From Chloroflexota bacterium (GTDB taxonomy: Bacteria; Chloroflexota; Anaerolineae; Anaerolineales; E44-bin32), in NCBI GenBank assembly GCA_022561385.1, contig JADFRG010000008.1:22459-86458 (forward strand): a DNA stretch of 64,000 nucleotides, read 5' to 3'. Position 1 is the stretch's first letter, and each line of letters opens with the position of its first letter. A program made the position numbers and the translations under genes. The notes beneath the pieces are model-generated. The model ran no database searches. It was not told the DNA's origin and was given only the letters and a program-made list of their open reading frames with translations. This document shows, piece by piece, positions 17,951 through 26,683 of the stretch.

Positions 17951-17959
17951 TGATAAGAT
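17951..17959 (+). promoter_or_regulatory. Extended -10 (TGATAAGAT) of maf
   Basis: TGA-TAAGAT on the plus strand ends 9 nt before the TTG start of maf at 17969. It lies back to back with the rarA element, so both divergent promoters sit in about 25 bp. Confidence 0.4.
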
Positions 17960-17968
17960 GGCCGCGTT

Positions 17969-18619
17969 TTGCAGGAAGACGGAATTTTATTGGCCTCTGC
18001 TTCGCCGCGCAGGCTGGAACTGATCGCGCTCATGGGCTGGAGGGTGAGAGTATCCGCTGCGGAGGTAGATGAGAGCCGGCGTCCGGGAGAGGGTCCGCGG
18101 GCCATGACCCGGCGGCTAGCCTTAGCCAAGGCGGTGGCGGCGGGCGGCATTTCGGGCCTGATTCTCGGAGCGGATACCGTCGTGGTTGACGGAGACCGGC
18201 TGCTCGGTAAGCCTGAAAACCTGGAGGATGCCAGGCGGATGCTTGAGGACCTGAGGGGTCGAAGCCATCGGGTGGTCACCAGCATCGCGCTGCTCGATCT
18301 GGATGCGGGCACGCAAGTCGTCGATACCTGCGAAAGCCGCGTCCCGATGAGGGAATTTGACGACGCCGATCTTGAGAACTACCTGGCCAGCGGCAATCCG
18401 CTTGACAAGGCGGGGTCCTATGCCATTCAGGATAGGGATTTTATGCCGGTTGATGTCGGTGGAATGCAAGAATGTTTCGCGAACGTAATGGGGTTGCCAC
18501 TTTGCCACGTCGTGAGAAATCTGCCCGAGGCGCCCCCGGTCGACGTACCGGCCGCGTGCCAGGCGCATACTGGCTATCAATGTCCGATTTACCGGGAAGT
18601 TCTCGAGGGAAAATGGTGA
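17969..18619 (+). CDS. maf: Maf-family nucleotide pyrophosphatase
   Basis: Protein of 216 aa of the Maf/HAM1-like fold, which hydrolyses non-canonical or modified nucleoside triphosphates (dTTP/UTP-type in many homologues). Signature SASPRRLELIALMG opens the protein, followed by VDES, then LILGADTVVVDGDRLLGKP, RSHRVVTSIALLD and GNPLDKAGSYAIQD; the catalytic Asp is in GADTVV. About 20 residues after VRNLPEAPP extend beyond the usual end and contain two cysteines (CQAHTGYQCPIY). The start is TTG 17969, the only start codon giving the ASPRR motif its normal N-terminal position. Its stop overlaps the next gene's ATG by 7 nt. Confidence 0.92.
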   Translation: MQEDGILLASASPRRLELIALMGWRVRVSAAEVDESRRPGEGPRAMTRRLALAKAVAAGGISGLILGADTVVVDGDRLLGKPENLEDARRMLEDLRGRSHRVVTSIALLDLDAGTQVVDTCESRVPMREFDDADLENYLASGNPLDKAGSYAIQDRDFMPVDVGGMQECFANVMGLPLCHVVRNLPEAPPVDVPAACQAHTGYQCPIYREVLEGKW

Positions 18620-20850
18620 AGCTGATCCAGCTCGCAACCTGGGCATTCATTCTGGCGGCCTGCGGGACGTCTACAACGGCCGCACCTGCCCCGCCCAGCG
18701 AACTGCCCGATCCCCTGGTGCTCACCGATTCAGCCCCAGATCCCGAGGCCGCCGCGCGCAATTTCATGAATGCCTGGAAGGCGCGCGACTATTCCACGAT
18801 GTACGACATGCTCAGCCCGCTCACGCAAGACAGCATCACAAAGGAAGCATTCGCACAGCGATACGAAGACATATCGCGCAGCGCTGCCCTGACCGGCCTT
18901 GACTACGAGATCGTGTCCTCTTTCATCGTGAACCCACGACAGTCTCAAGTCCGCCTGCAGACCGCGCTACACAGCCTGGTGGCCGGCGATATCAATCGAG
19001 ATTTGAAAATGGAATTGACCTTGGTGGACGAGGCTTGGAGAGTGGCCTGGAGCGATGGATTGATCCTTCCGGAATTGGAGAACGGCAGGAACTTGTTCCT
19101 GGATGTCGTCACTCCCACGCGGGCCAACATTTATGACCGGAACGGATTGGCTCTCGCCGCGAATTTGGGGGCGGTCGCGCTCTGGATCGTGCCCAATCAG
19201 ATTGGTGACGAAGAGGCAGAGCTCGAGATGCTCAGCACCCTCCGTCGATTGATGGATTACCCCTCGAACGACTCCATCCAAATTCTCTACCATCAAATAC
19301 GGGACACAGATTTCCGGGTAAACCTGGGGGAGGTCCCACTGGAGGCGTTCCAACAGGTACAAGGCATACTGTCGGGCGTAGGCGGCGTGCAGTGGGGCAA
19401 CTATGATACGCGTCTCTACTTCGACGGAGGCCTGGCGCCGCACGCGGTTGGGTACATAAGCTGGATCCCGGAAGAGGATTTGCAGGACTACCTTTCGCAG
19501 GGATACCAGGGCGACGAGTTTGTTGGACAGATCGGCCTGGAGTACTGGTACGAGGAGGCCCTCCGGGGTCGGCCCGGCGGTACGCTTTATACAACCGACG
19601 CTGCGGGTCGACCGGACACGGTCATCGCTTCGCAAGAATCGGAACCCCCCTTCGCGGTGTATACGACGTTCGATCGCGAACTGCAGCGTCATGTACAGCA
19701 GGCATTGGAGGATAGCGGCCTGACCGGATCAGTCATCGTTCTGGAGCGAGATACCGGCGCGGTGCTGGCGATGGCTTCTACGCCTGATTTCGATCCCAAT
19801 ATTTTCGACACGAACAATCCCAACAGCGCCTCCGGACTCACCGAACTCCTTCAGGTAGCGAAAAATCCTCTTCTCAACCGCGCCACGGTGGGTGCATACC
19901 CCATGGGGTCGGTCTTCAAGACCATCACCATGGCGGCCGCCCTCGAATCGGGCTTTTACGACGCAGACACGATCTACAATTGCGGGCTCGAGTTCAGGGA
20001 GCTGCCTGGCATCACACTTTATGACTGGCGCTTCGAAAAAGAGTTGCCTGCTTCAGGAGAAATTACGTTGCAGCAGGCACTGGTGCGGTCGTGCAACCCT
20101 TATTTCTTCCACATCGGCCTGGATTTGTTCAATCGGGGGCTGGAAACGGCTATCCCGGATATGGCGAAGGCCTTTGGGCTGGGCATGCCAACCGGAATAG
20201 AAATTGGTGAGCAGGGGGGGCTGGTACCGGATCCTGAGACCAAGCTGAAATTGTTTGACGACGAGTGGGCGCCCAGGGATTCGGTGCAGTTAGCGATCGG
20301 ACAAAGCTTCTTGCAAGCCACTCCGATCCAGGTCGCCCGCATGGTCGCCGCCATCGGAAACGGCGGCACGCTTTATCAACCACAGATCATAAACCGAGTT
20401 GAGAGCGCGGAAGGCGAAATCCTTTCCCAATTTAAACCTATCGTGCAGGGGACGCTGCCGGTCAGCTCTGAAAACTTGGAGGTCATTCAGCAGGCCATGG
20501 TCGGGGTGATCCGCGATCCGCGGGGCACCGCCCGAAAGGTGTTCCTGGGCCTCAATGTGGACATGGCCGGTAAGACGGGCACCGCGCAGACCGGCGATCT
20601 TACGGACCCACACGCCTGGTTCGTGGCCTACACTTTCGAGGGGCGTGAGGATATCCCCGATATTGCCGTGGTTGTGGCCCTGGAATTTCAAGGCGAGGGA
20701 TCGGAATGGGCCGCGCCGGTCGCCCGACGAATCATCGAATCCTACTTTTTTGGACGACCGATTAAGCTGTATCCTTGGGAAGCACGCATTCGTATCCCAG
20801 CAACTCCCGAGCCGGAATCCGAAGAGGGCGAAGGCGGGCAAGAGGGCTGA
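18613..20850 (+). CDS. Lipoprotein class B penicillin-binding protein, MecA_N-like
   Basis: DD-transpeptidase of 745 aa from ATG 18613 that cross-links peptidoglycan outside the membrane. The start is preferred over longer frames because it gives a lipoprotein signal, KLIQLATWAFILAAC, with lipidated Cys, and a GAGGGA site. Residues about 38-135 resemble the NTF2-like MecA_N domain (AARNFMNAWKARDYSTMYDML). A PBP dimerisation domain follows (TPTRANIYDRNGLALA; FVGQIGLEYWYEEALRGRPG). The transpeptidase has SVFK with Ser433, SCN at 493-495 and KTGT from Lys654. The build matches PBP2a/PBP3-type proteins; that implies nothing certain about beta-lactam affinity. It overlaps maf by 7 nt and rsgA follows after 62 bp. 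Confidence 0.94.
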   Translation: MVKLIQLATWAFILAACGTSTTAAPAPPSELPDPLVLTDSAPDPEAAARNFMNAWKARDYSTMYDMLSPLTQDSITKEAFAQRYEDISRSAALTGLDYEIVSSFIVNPRQSQVRLQTALHSLVAGDINRDLKMELTLVDEAWRVAWSDGLILPELENGRNLFLDVVTPTRANIYDRNGLALAANLGAVALWIVPNQIGDEEAELEMLSTLRRLMDYPSNDSIQILYHQIRDTDFRVNLGEVPLEAFQQVQGILSGVGGVQWGNYDTRLYFDGGLAPHAVGYISWIPEEDLQDYLSQGYQGDEFVGQIGLEYWYEEALRGRPGGTLYTTDAAGRPDTVIASQESEPPFAVYTTFDRELQRHVQQALEDSGLTGSVIVLERDTGAVLAMASTPDFDPNIFDTNNPNSASGLTELLQVAKNPLLNRATVGAYPMGSVFKTITMAAALESGFYDADTIYNCGLEFRELPGITLYDWRFEKELPASGEITLQQALVRSCNPYFFHIGLDLFNRGLETAIPDMAKAFGLGMPTGIEIGEQGGLVPDPETKLKLFDDEWAPRDSVQLAIGQSFLQATPIQVARMVAAIGNGGTLYQPQIINRVESAEGEILSQFKPIVQGTLPVSSENLEVIQQAMVGVIRDPRGTARKVFLGLNVDMAGKTGTAQTGDLTDPHAWFVAYTFEGREDIPDIAVVVALEFQGEGSEWAAPVARRIIESYFFGRPIKLYPWEARIRIPATPEPESEEGEGGQEG

Positions 20851-20912
20851 ATGGGCCGACGGATCGCCTGTCTCCAAATTTTCCACCGCAACCCATCCAA
20901 CCGCATAGTTGC

Positions 20913-21812
20913 ATGGACTTAGGCGAGTCTTCAATCGGGCTCGTTCTTCGCGCGCGCTCGGGTTTCTATGACGTGGAAACCGAGGCCGGTATGGTTCAAG
21001 CGCAGTTAAGAGGGCGCGTGCGAAAGGACAGCCACGCGATCGCGATCGGCGACCGGGTGCAGGTTCGCGGAACGGAAGGCGGCAAGGTAATGATTGAGTC
21101 CGTGCAGCCGCGAGAACGAGTGCTCTCCCGGCGCGACCCCGGTCGGGAGGCGGAGCAGGTGCTGATTGCCAATCCAGATCAGGCGGTGTTCGTTTTCGCC
21201 TGCGCCGACCCGGATCCAAACTTCCGAATGATGGATCGATTGCTTGTGATGGCAGAGAGCGAAGCGATTCCTTCGATAATTTGCGCCAATAAGATCGACC
21301 TGGTGAAACCAAATAGCGCCAGGGAGGAATTCGGCGAGTACAGCGACATCGGTTACCCGGTGTTTTACACCTCCGCTACAAATGGCAAAGGGGTCAAGGC
21401 GCTGCGCAAGCAGCTGAAAGATAAGATCTCTGTGTTTGCCGGCCCCTCTGGAGCGGGGAAATCCACGCTGCTAAATGCACTTCAGCCGGGGCTGGGTCTG
21501 CATACCCAGGAGGTCAGCGAGGTCGGGTTAGGCGCACACACCACGGTTGTTCGAGAACTGCTGCCTCTCATCGGAGGAGGTTACGTGGCCGACACCCCTG
21601 GTTTGAGAGCATTCGCACTCTGGGACATCGAGCCGGAGGAATTGGACGGGTACATGCCCGACCTGGCAGCGCTGGTTGACCGCTGTGAATTCAACGATTG
21701 CACACACATTCACGAGCCGGGTTGTGCCATTTTGGCGGCGGTGGAGGCCGGTCAGATTAGCCCGGAGCGATACTATTCATACTTGCGGATGCGCGAGGGC
21801 GACGTCAACTGA
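20913..21812 (+). CDS. rsgA: Ribosome small subunit biogenesis GTPase RsgA
   Basis: Circularly permuted GTPase of 299 aa that assists late 30S maturation. An OB fold leads (SIGLVLRARSGFYDVET... LRGRVRKD). The permuted G motifs follow: G4 ANKIDL, G1 GPSGAGKSTLLNAL, G2 region GLGAHTTVVREL, G3 ADTPGLRAF. The C-terminal zinc site is CEFNDCTHIHEPGC. ATG 20913 is chosen because OB-fold similarity begins directly after it; the longer open frame upstream runs over the end of the PBP gene with unrelated sequence. No clear Shine-Dalgarno. A bidirectional terminator lies at 22021-22043. Confidence 0.95.
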   Translation: MDLGESSIGLVLRARSGFYDVETEAGMVQAQLRGRVRKDSHAIAIGDRVQVRGTEGGKVMIESVQPRERVLSRRDPGREAEQVLIANPDQAVFVFACADPDPNFRMMDRLLVMAESEAIPSIICANKIDLVKPNSAREEFGEYSDIGYPVFYTSATNGKGVKALRKQLKDKISVFAGPSGAGKSTLLNALQPGLGLHTQEVSEVGLGAHTTVVRELLPLIGGGYVADTPGLRAFALWDIEPEELDGYMPDLAALVDRCEFNDCTHIHEPGCAILAAVEAGQISPERYYSYLRMREGDVN

Positions 21813-21956
21813 GCGTGGGTGCATGGGCGCTGGGGTGCTGGGGAGCGCTCTCGCATACTCGCTCGCCGACAAATGCATACATTCAACCGCCGCGTGCTCC
21901 CGTACTCCCCAGCTCCCGCGCACGTCGGCTCCCCTGCTCAGGAGCGCCCCTGCACC
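21811..21956. repeat. GC-skewed inverted-repeat element A
   Basis: After rsgA, a G-rich left arm and a C-rich right arm flank about 60 bp. Outer arms 21818-21830 and 21944-21956 pair at 12 of 13 positions, inner GCTGGGGAG (21837-21845) pairs with CTCCCCAGC (21905-21913). Runs of GGGxGC on the left and GCxCCC on the right match the style of elements B, C and D. Confidence 0.6.
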
Positions 21957-22020
21957 TTTGCTAAAATCGATCGCCGACCCTCGAGCTCTCGAGATAAGCG
22001 CGCGCTCGGGACCGGAATCA

Positions 22021-22043
22021 AAAAGGGCCACTGGGGCCCTTTT
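22021..22043. terminator. Bidirectional terminator rsgA/coaE
   Basis: AAAAGGGCC (22021-22029) pairs perfectly with GGCCCTTTT (22035-22043) around a 5-nt loop, and T-rich sequence flanks both strands. It separates converging rsgA and coaE. Confidence 0.8.
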
Positions 22044-22064
22044 CATTTTCCGAGGATCGGAGGC

Positions 22065-23198
22065 CTAGAGCGGTCGCAGGACCCGGTTTTCCTTTAAGCG
22101 CTTAAACCAGAGGGACGATCCGCGCGGCATCGACTCCATAGCCGCCTCTTGCCAGGCTCGAACGCCGAGGCCCTGCACGGTTTGGGGCCGGTAACCGACG
22201 CTTCGCCAGGCGGAGGCGTGCTGCGCCAGGTAAGGCGGGAGAAACAGCAATGATGCCTCGCTCTGAAGTTCGTTGGAGGCCGTTTCCACCTGATTCATCA
22301 AGGCAGGAATGGCTTCATCCAGGGGAAGGTTCGGCGCAAAATACAGCTCGTCGATGCGAGTCACCAAATTCTCGACTTGCCAGCCTGCGATGCCGGCCGT
22401 GTGGTTGTCGCGCTCAATCAAAAGGAAGGCCTTCTCTCCGAAGGCCGCCATCACGTCTTCGCGGTTCATGGTCTTCTTTCCATGTGTGACTTGTGTAATA
22501 AATCGAGCGATTTCGTCGGCATCCTGCGGCAGACCACGCCGGACCACTAACTCCCCGGGTCGCGCCTGCGGTGGCTGCTCCAACAGGGGTTCCTTGGGTT
22601 TCGGCAGCTCGGCCCACGCAGCCTGAACCTGCTCCCAGGTGTTTTCAAAGGAGCCCTCGTTGCGGATCACCACCGAGGCCGCGCGCAGCTTACTCGTCTG
22701 CGGGGATTGGGCCGAAATGCGCTGCTTGGAAGCGGCTTCGGAAAGCTGCCGTTTGTGCATCAGGCGCGAAACTTGAAGCTCTTCCGCGGCGGATACGACC
22801 CATACCGCGTCACAACCTGCGGCCAGATCGGATTCCAATAATTTGATGGCTTCGATCACTACCACGCTGTGTTTGGCCCGGCGGATGAGTAGATCAATGG
22901 CGTGGGTCACCAGCGGATGAACGATTTTCTCGAGTTTATCGAGCGCCCCTTGATCCGAGAAGACGATCTTCGCCAGTCGGGCGCGGTCAATCTGGCCTTC
23001 GTCGTCGACGATCCACTCGCCAAAAGATTTCAATACCAGCGGAAATCCGGGCGCACCTTTGGCCATGGCGCGATGTGCGAGAGCATCGGCGTCGATGCCG
23101 TAGCCCCCAAGATGTTCCAGCATCTTGCGCACGACGCTCTTGCCTGTGGCAATATTTCCGGTAAGACCAATGACGTACTTGCCCGGCCAGCGACTCAA
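22065..23198 (-). CDS. coaE: Dephospho-CoA kinase with C-terminal GNAT-like domain
   Basis: Protein of 377 aa. Residues 1 to about 200 are dephospho-CoA kinase, the last step of CoA synthesis: P-loop GLTGNIATGKSVV, YGIDADALAHRAM, VIEAIKLLESDLAAGCDAVWVV, and the lid region SRLMHKRQLSEAASKQRISAQ. From about 218 a second domain reads like a GNAT: LVVRRGLPQDADEIARFITQVT, FLLIERDNHTAGIAGWQVENLVTRIDELYFAP, ALMNQVETASNELQSEASLLFLPP. The normal GNAT pyrophosphate loop (R/QxxGxG/A) is not obvious, so acetyl-CoA binding is uncertain. CoaE alone is about 200 aa, so this is a fusion. The start is TTG 23198. It is the last gene of the minus-strand run and lies 63 bp after the PP2C-like gene. Confidence 0.9.
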   Translation of the reverse strand: MSRWPGKYVIGLTGNIATGKSVVRKMLEHLGGYGIDADALAHRAMAKGAPGFPLVLKSFGEWIVDDEGQIDRARLAKIVFSDQGALDKLEKIVHPLVTHAIDLLIRRAKHSVVVIEAIKLLESDLAAGCDAVWVVSAAEELQVSRLMHKRQLSEAASKQRISAQSPQTSKLRAASVVIRNEGSFENTWEQVQAAWAELPKPKEPLLEQPPQARPGELVVRRGLPQDADEIARFITQVTHGKKTMNREDVMAAFGEKAFLLIERDNHTAGIAGWQVENLVTRIDELYFAPNLPLDEAIPALMNQVETASNELQSEASLLFLPPYLAQHASAWRSVGYRPQTVQGLGVRAWQEAAMESMPRGSSLWFKRLKENRVLRPL

Positions 23199-23261
23199 AT
23201 CACGAATCCTTAAGGGAACCTTTGATTGTAACTTTCAGGATCGGGGTTGTCAAAGATCGGC

Positions 23262-25652
23262 TCAGCGGCCGAGTTGAGCGAAATAAATCTGATCCCCTGC
23301 GGCCACAAAGAGGTCGTTCGGAGGTGCCCCGGTGATGGCGCTCACCTGAGCTTCGAACGTGGTGGGGTACTGAGCCTGGTATACGAGGCGCATGCTGTAA
23401 TGGAAGACCGTACCCTCGATCCCGTCCAGGAAAAATAGCGAAGGTTCCGGAGGCGGGGAGTATACAAAACGTAGCGGATCGGCACCCGGAATCGTGGCCC
23501 GAGGACCGAATCCGGCTCGTTCGTCCTGAAACTGCGGCTCCGATTCGCATTCGACTCGAATACGAAGGTTGCCTTCGAGCGTGTTTTCTATCGTCCTGCG
23601 ACATCGATCAATTCTGCCATCTGCGTATAAGATAATAAGCTCGTCCTGGGCAAGTGCCAAGTCAATCGCCGTTCCTAATTCTCGCACCTCCTCCACGAAG
23701 TAAAGGGCAGGCGAACCGCTAAACAAGCCGTCGGCCGCGTCGTAGATCCAAACCGCGTTTTTTACAGGGTCCAAGACGTAAAGTTTATTTCCGAACACTT
23801 CGATGGATTGGATCGTTCCCCATCCCAGATCGGGGGCGGCCAGCTGGCCGGTAAGCGGCTCAGCCCCGGGTGCGCAATATAGAAGGGAGCCGTTTCCATC
23901 GATCGCCACCACTCCCTCCGTGCCCAGGGCTCCGGGCTCGCGCTGGATCACCATGCTGATCGGACGGCCGAAGGCCGGAATGTTGTCCGCGCCGGCCAGG
24001 CATTCAAACTGGCTATCAATTTCATATCCGCGCCCCGTGGCCCAGGCATGCCAGATTGTCCCTGTCCCTTCGTCGTAGGCATAGAGATCGGTTGCGGTGG
24101 CCGCAACAAAGGTCAGGTTGGCTTTCGGGCCGAAGCCCCCACTCACGGCGGGCACAAAATCCAATCGGATGACCTGATCGAGCTCGTCGAATGCCAGCTG
24201 GATCTGGCTGCCAAGGCGGAGGGACTCTTGAGACGTCCGATAACTTTCCGCCAGGTCGAGCCATTGGGAAGCCAGAAGCCAATCTGGGCGCGAATCCTCA
24301 CCCGGTGCCTGGATTTGAGCGGAGATTACGGCCGATTGCGCCTGCGCGAGGTAACTTTCAAATTGCTCCACACGGCCGTGTTTGAAGTAGATCAAGCTGG
24401 ATAGACCGACCACCAGGATCGGCACCGCCGCGGCAGTGAAAGCCAGCAAATTCGGCGAGAATTCGTCGAACTGCTGGGGGTCCAGCGTTCCCGGGATAAG
24501 TCGGACAATCACCTCAACTGCCATGCGCGAGACTCGCTTCGTGGCCGCTCTAAGCCGAAAGGCGATTCGGCGCATGCCAAACCCGGGAATGTTCCTCGAG
24601 AAGTCATCGGGGTCGTGCCCCGGATCCTCTAATTCCTCGGCAACGGTCCGCCGCCCGGGCCCTTCCACATCGGAGGTGGAGGCCCGCGCCGGCGCGTCGG
24701 ATGGACGCCCGCTCGAGTGCTCGCTCCCGGCAGGGTGCTCCTGCCCGACGGGGTGCTCGTGCCCTACAGTGTGCTCGCCCTCGGCAATCGGGGGATCTGG
24801 CGAAGATTGACTGGAACCATCGCCCGTTTCCAAAGCTGTGAGGCCTACACCGGGTCCCGAGTTCGCGTCAGGCGCCGATCTGGGTGAGCCATCCGAACCC
24901 GACAGGATTTCTGTGGATCGATCACTCGCGTCGAGGGCGGATCGCGCGGGGGCATCCAAGCCCGTGAGTCCCGCCGGGGAAGGCGCGCTGAGGTCGGGGG
25001 CGGATCTTGGCGAGGCAACTGAGGCTGTGGCTGGAACCTGGATCACCAGGCCGGTGATGTCGCGATCGGTAGCCTCCACCAGGCGATCGGAGACCTGTTC
25101 CAGCGCAAGCCCGGTGAGTCCGGCGAGAGAAAGATCAGACCACGGGACGTCGTCGGCCGCGGTGAGAATGATGAGATCTGACGGCCGCACTTCGAGGTGC
25201 TGGAATTGGATCATGGGGGCCAGCGAGCTGCCGAGGGGCCGCTTAGACCCGTACATCCGACTCACGACTCCGAATCGGACCAGAATAATCTCCCCGGCTC
25301 CGCACTCGGAGAAATAGAGGTTTTGGCCGCGGAGTGCACCTACCACCAGGCCTGCTTCAAGGCCGCTGTCTACCAGCTCTTGATTAACAGCCATGGCTGC
25401 CTGGCGAAGGGCCGCCGTTACGGATCCGGGCGTGCCAAAGAAGGCTTGTGCGGCCGACTGCGCAAGCCTGGACGTACGACCTTCGCCGGCGGTGCCGAGC
25501 AGCTTGAGGCTGACAAAAAGGTAATCGTGAGCACGCCCTCGCGCCGCCTTGCGTGGAGGCGAAAGCGCAAGCGTGCCAGGTGGCGGGGAATTCTGTTCTT
25601 CCCCCCCTGCCACATGTAACAGGTCGATGTTCGCTTTTAGGAGTTCAGTCAC
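23262..25652 (-). CDS. Membrane protein with PP2C-like N-terminus and beta-rich C-terminus
   Basis: Protein of 796 aa in four parts. Residues 1-210 look like a PP2C fold: DYLFVSLKLLGTAGEGRTS, ALRQAAMAVNQELVDSGLEAGLVVGALRGQNLYFSECGAGEIILVR, and DLIILTAADDVPWSDL. The metal-binding ADGxGG and GGxDN motifs are missing, so a pseudophosphatase is likely. A low-complexity part follows (about 215-340), with EHPVGQEHPAGSEHSSG-type repeats. A transmembrane helix (NLLAFTAAAVPILVVGLSSLIYF) comes next. The outer half has repeated beta units such as NKLYVLDPVKNAVWIYDA, like a propeller. The start is GTG 25652, 8 nt after a -10 TAAAAT. It probably senses something outside and reports to the PP2C/FHA partners encoded upstream. 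Confidence 0.7.
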   Translation of the reverse strand: MTELLKANIDLLHVAGGEEQNSPPPGTLALSPPRKAARGRAHDYLFVSLKLLGTAGEGRTSRLAQSAAQAFFGTPGSVTAALRQAAMAVNQELVDSGLEAGLVVGALRGQNLYFSECGAGEIILVRFGVVSRMYGSKRPLGSSLAPMIQFQHLEVRPSDLIILTAADDVPWSDLSLAGLTGLALEQVSDRLVEATDRDITGLVIQVPATASVASPRSAPDLSAPSPAGLTGLDAPARSALDASDRSTEILSGSDGSPRSAPDANSGPGVGLTALETGDGSSQSSPDPPIAEGEHTVGHEHPVGQEHPAGSEHSSGRPSDAPARASTSDVEGPGRRTVAEELEDPGHDPDDFSRNIPGFGMRRIAFRLRAATKRVSRMAVEVIVRLIPGTLDPQQFDEFSPNLLAFTAAAVPILVVGLSSLIYFKHGRVEQFESYLAQAQSAVISAQIQAPGEDSRPDWLLASQWLDLAESYRTSQESLRLGSQIQLAFDELDQVIRLDFVPAVSGGFGPKANLTFVAATATDLYAYDEGTGTIWHAWATGRGYEIDSQFECLAGADNIPAFGRPISMVIQREPGALGTEGVVAIDGNGSLLYCAPGAEPLTGQLAAPDLGWGTIQSIEVFGNKLYVLDPVKNAVWIYDAADGLFSGSPALYFVEEVRELGTAIDLALAQDELIILYADGRIDRCRRTIENTLEGNLRIRVECESEPQFQDERAGFGPRATIPGADPLRFVYSPPPEPSLFFLDGIEGTVFHYSMRLVYQAQYPTTFEAQVSAITGAPPNDLFVAAGDQIYFAQLGR

Positions 25653-25660
25653 GGCCGGTT

Positions 25661-25689
25661 ATTTTACAGGTACGACCTGCGGTCAGCAA
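25661..25689 (-). promoter_or_regulatory. Promoter TTGCTG-N17-TAAAAT of the PP2C-like gene
   Basis: On the minus strand the -35 TTGCTG (25689-25684) and -10 TAAAAT (25666-25661) are 17 bp apart. The GTG start lies 8 nt after the -10, predicting a leaderless message and an internal promoter within the operon. Confidence 0.6.
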
Positions 25690-25750
25690 TCGAGTTGCAA
25701 GAACCAGACCCGTGTAATTGTCTTGCCAGGTGGTGGTTATTGATAGTGGG

Positions 25751-26683
25751 TTACCAGGGCCAGAAGCCGAGCCATAAGCTGAAGCCCGTTCCGATGGCTA
25801 CCAGGACCAAAAGTCCTAGGGCCGCGGTCACCAGAACCAGGCCCGAACGCAACCGTCCGCGAGGACGCGCCGCTTCTTTATCTGGAACTTCGACAATAAT
25901 CAGAGTGATATTGTCGTGTCCGCCACGCGCTCTGGCCATATCTACCAGGATGCTCGCGGCTCGTTCCGGTGAATTCTCCGACAGCACTTCTAAAAGCTCC
26001 TGATCTTCCACCAGATCGGTCAGTCCGTCGGAACAAAGCAGCATTTGGTCGTGCGCGGCCAGCTTCAGACCCTGATTGGCTTCGGAGGCTTTATCGCTTT
26101 CATCGGCAGAAAGTCGCAGGCGAAGGTCCGGTATGGGGTCCCTTTCGCCGCCCAGGTGCCGATGAAGCACGTGGGCGTTGGGATGGTCTTGAGCCTCCTC
26201 CGGTGTCAGGATGCCGTGTTTGATGGCTTCTTGGATCCAGGTGTGATCAATTGAGATCTGCTGGATCGTGCCGGACCGCACGAGATAGGTCCGGCTATCG
26301 CCAACCGAGATGGTATACAAGCGGCGACCCACTACCATCGCGGTCGCAATAGTGGAGCCCATGCCTTCGAGCGCCTTGTCCTTGTTTGAGGATTCGGAAA
26401 TTGATCGACCCGCGCCGATGATGGCTTCCGAGAGTTCCGCCACGGGATCGTCGCCGCTCGATTTGGCGATGGCGCTGGGGACCTGATCTGCGGCGATCTG
26501 TGAGGCTACTTCGCCCGCTTGATGGCCGCCGATCCCGTCGGCTACGAGGGCCAGCATAACCGGAGCCTTGTCCGACTCCCGCGAATAAGAGGTAACAGAA
26601 TAGCGGTCCTCGTTGATCTCCCGGGTCTCACCCGGGTGCGACAACGCGGCGACTGTCAGATGGGAGCGATCGGTGGGGATCAT
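25751..26683 (-). CDS. PP2C-family protein phosphatase with C-terminal membrane anchor
   Basis: Protein of 310 aa; a metal-dependent Ser/Thr phosphatase of the bacterial PP2C/Stp group. All metal motifs are present: REINEDRY, LVADGIGGHQAGE, GSTIATAMV, ISVGDSRTYLV, LLCSDGLTDLV and GGHDNITLIIVEV. After the catalytic domain a basic stretch (RPRGRLRSG) leads into one transmembrane helix near the C-terminus (LVLVTAALGLLVLVAIGTGFSLWLGF), so it is tethered with the enzyme in the cytoplasm. Its start overlaps the stop of the FHA gene by 4 nt, meaning coupled translation. Its likely job is to reverse phosphorylation read by that FHA domain. No Ser/Thr kinase gene is in the window. Confidence 0.93.
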   Translation of the reverse strand: MIPTDRSHLTVAALSHPGETREINEDRYSVTSYSRESDKAPVMLALVADGIGGHQAGEVASQIAADQVPSAIAKSSGDDPVAELSEAIIGAGRSISESSNKDKALEGMGSTIATAMVVGRRLYTISVGDSRTYLVRSGTIQQISIDHTWIQEAIKHGILTPEEAQDHPNAHVLHRHLGGERDPIPDLRLRLSADESDKASEANQGLKLAAHDQMLLCSDGLTDLVEDQELLEVLSENSPERAASILVDMARARGGHDNITLIIVEVPDKEAARPRGRLRSGLVLVTAALGLLVLVAIGTGFSLWLGFWPW

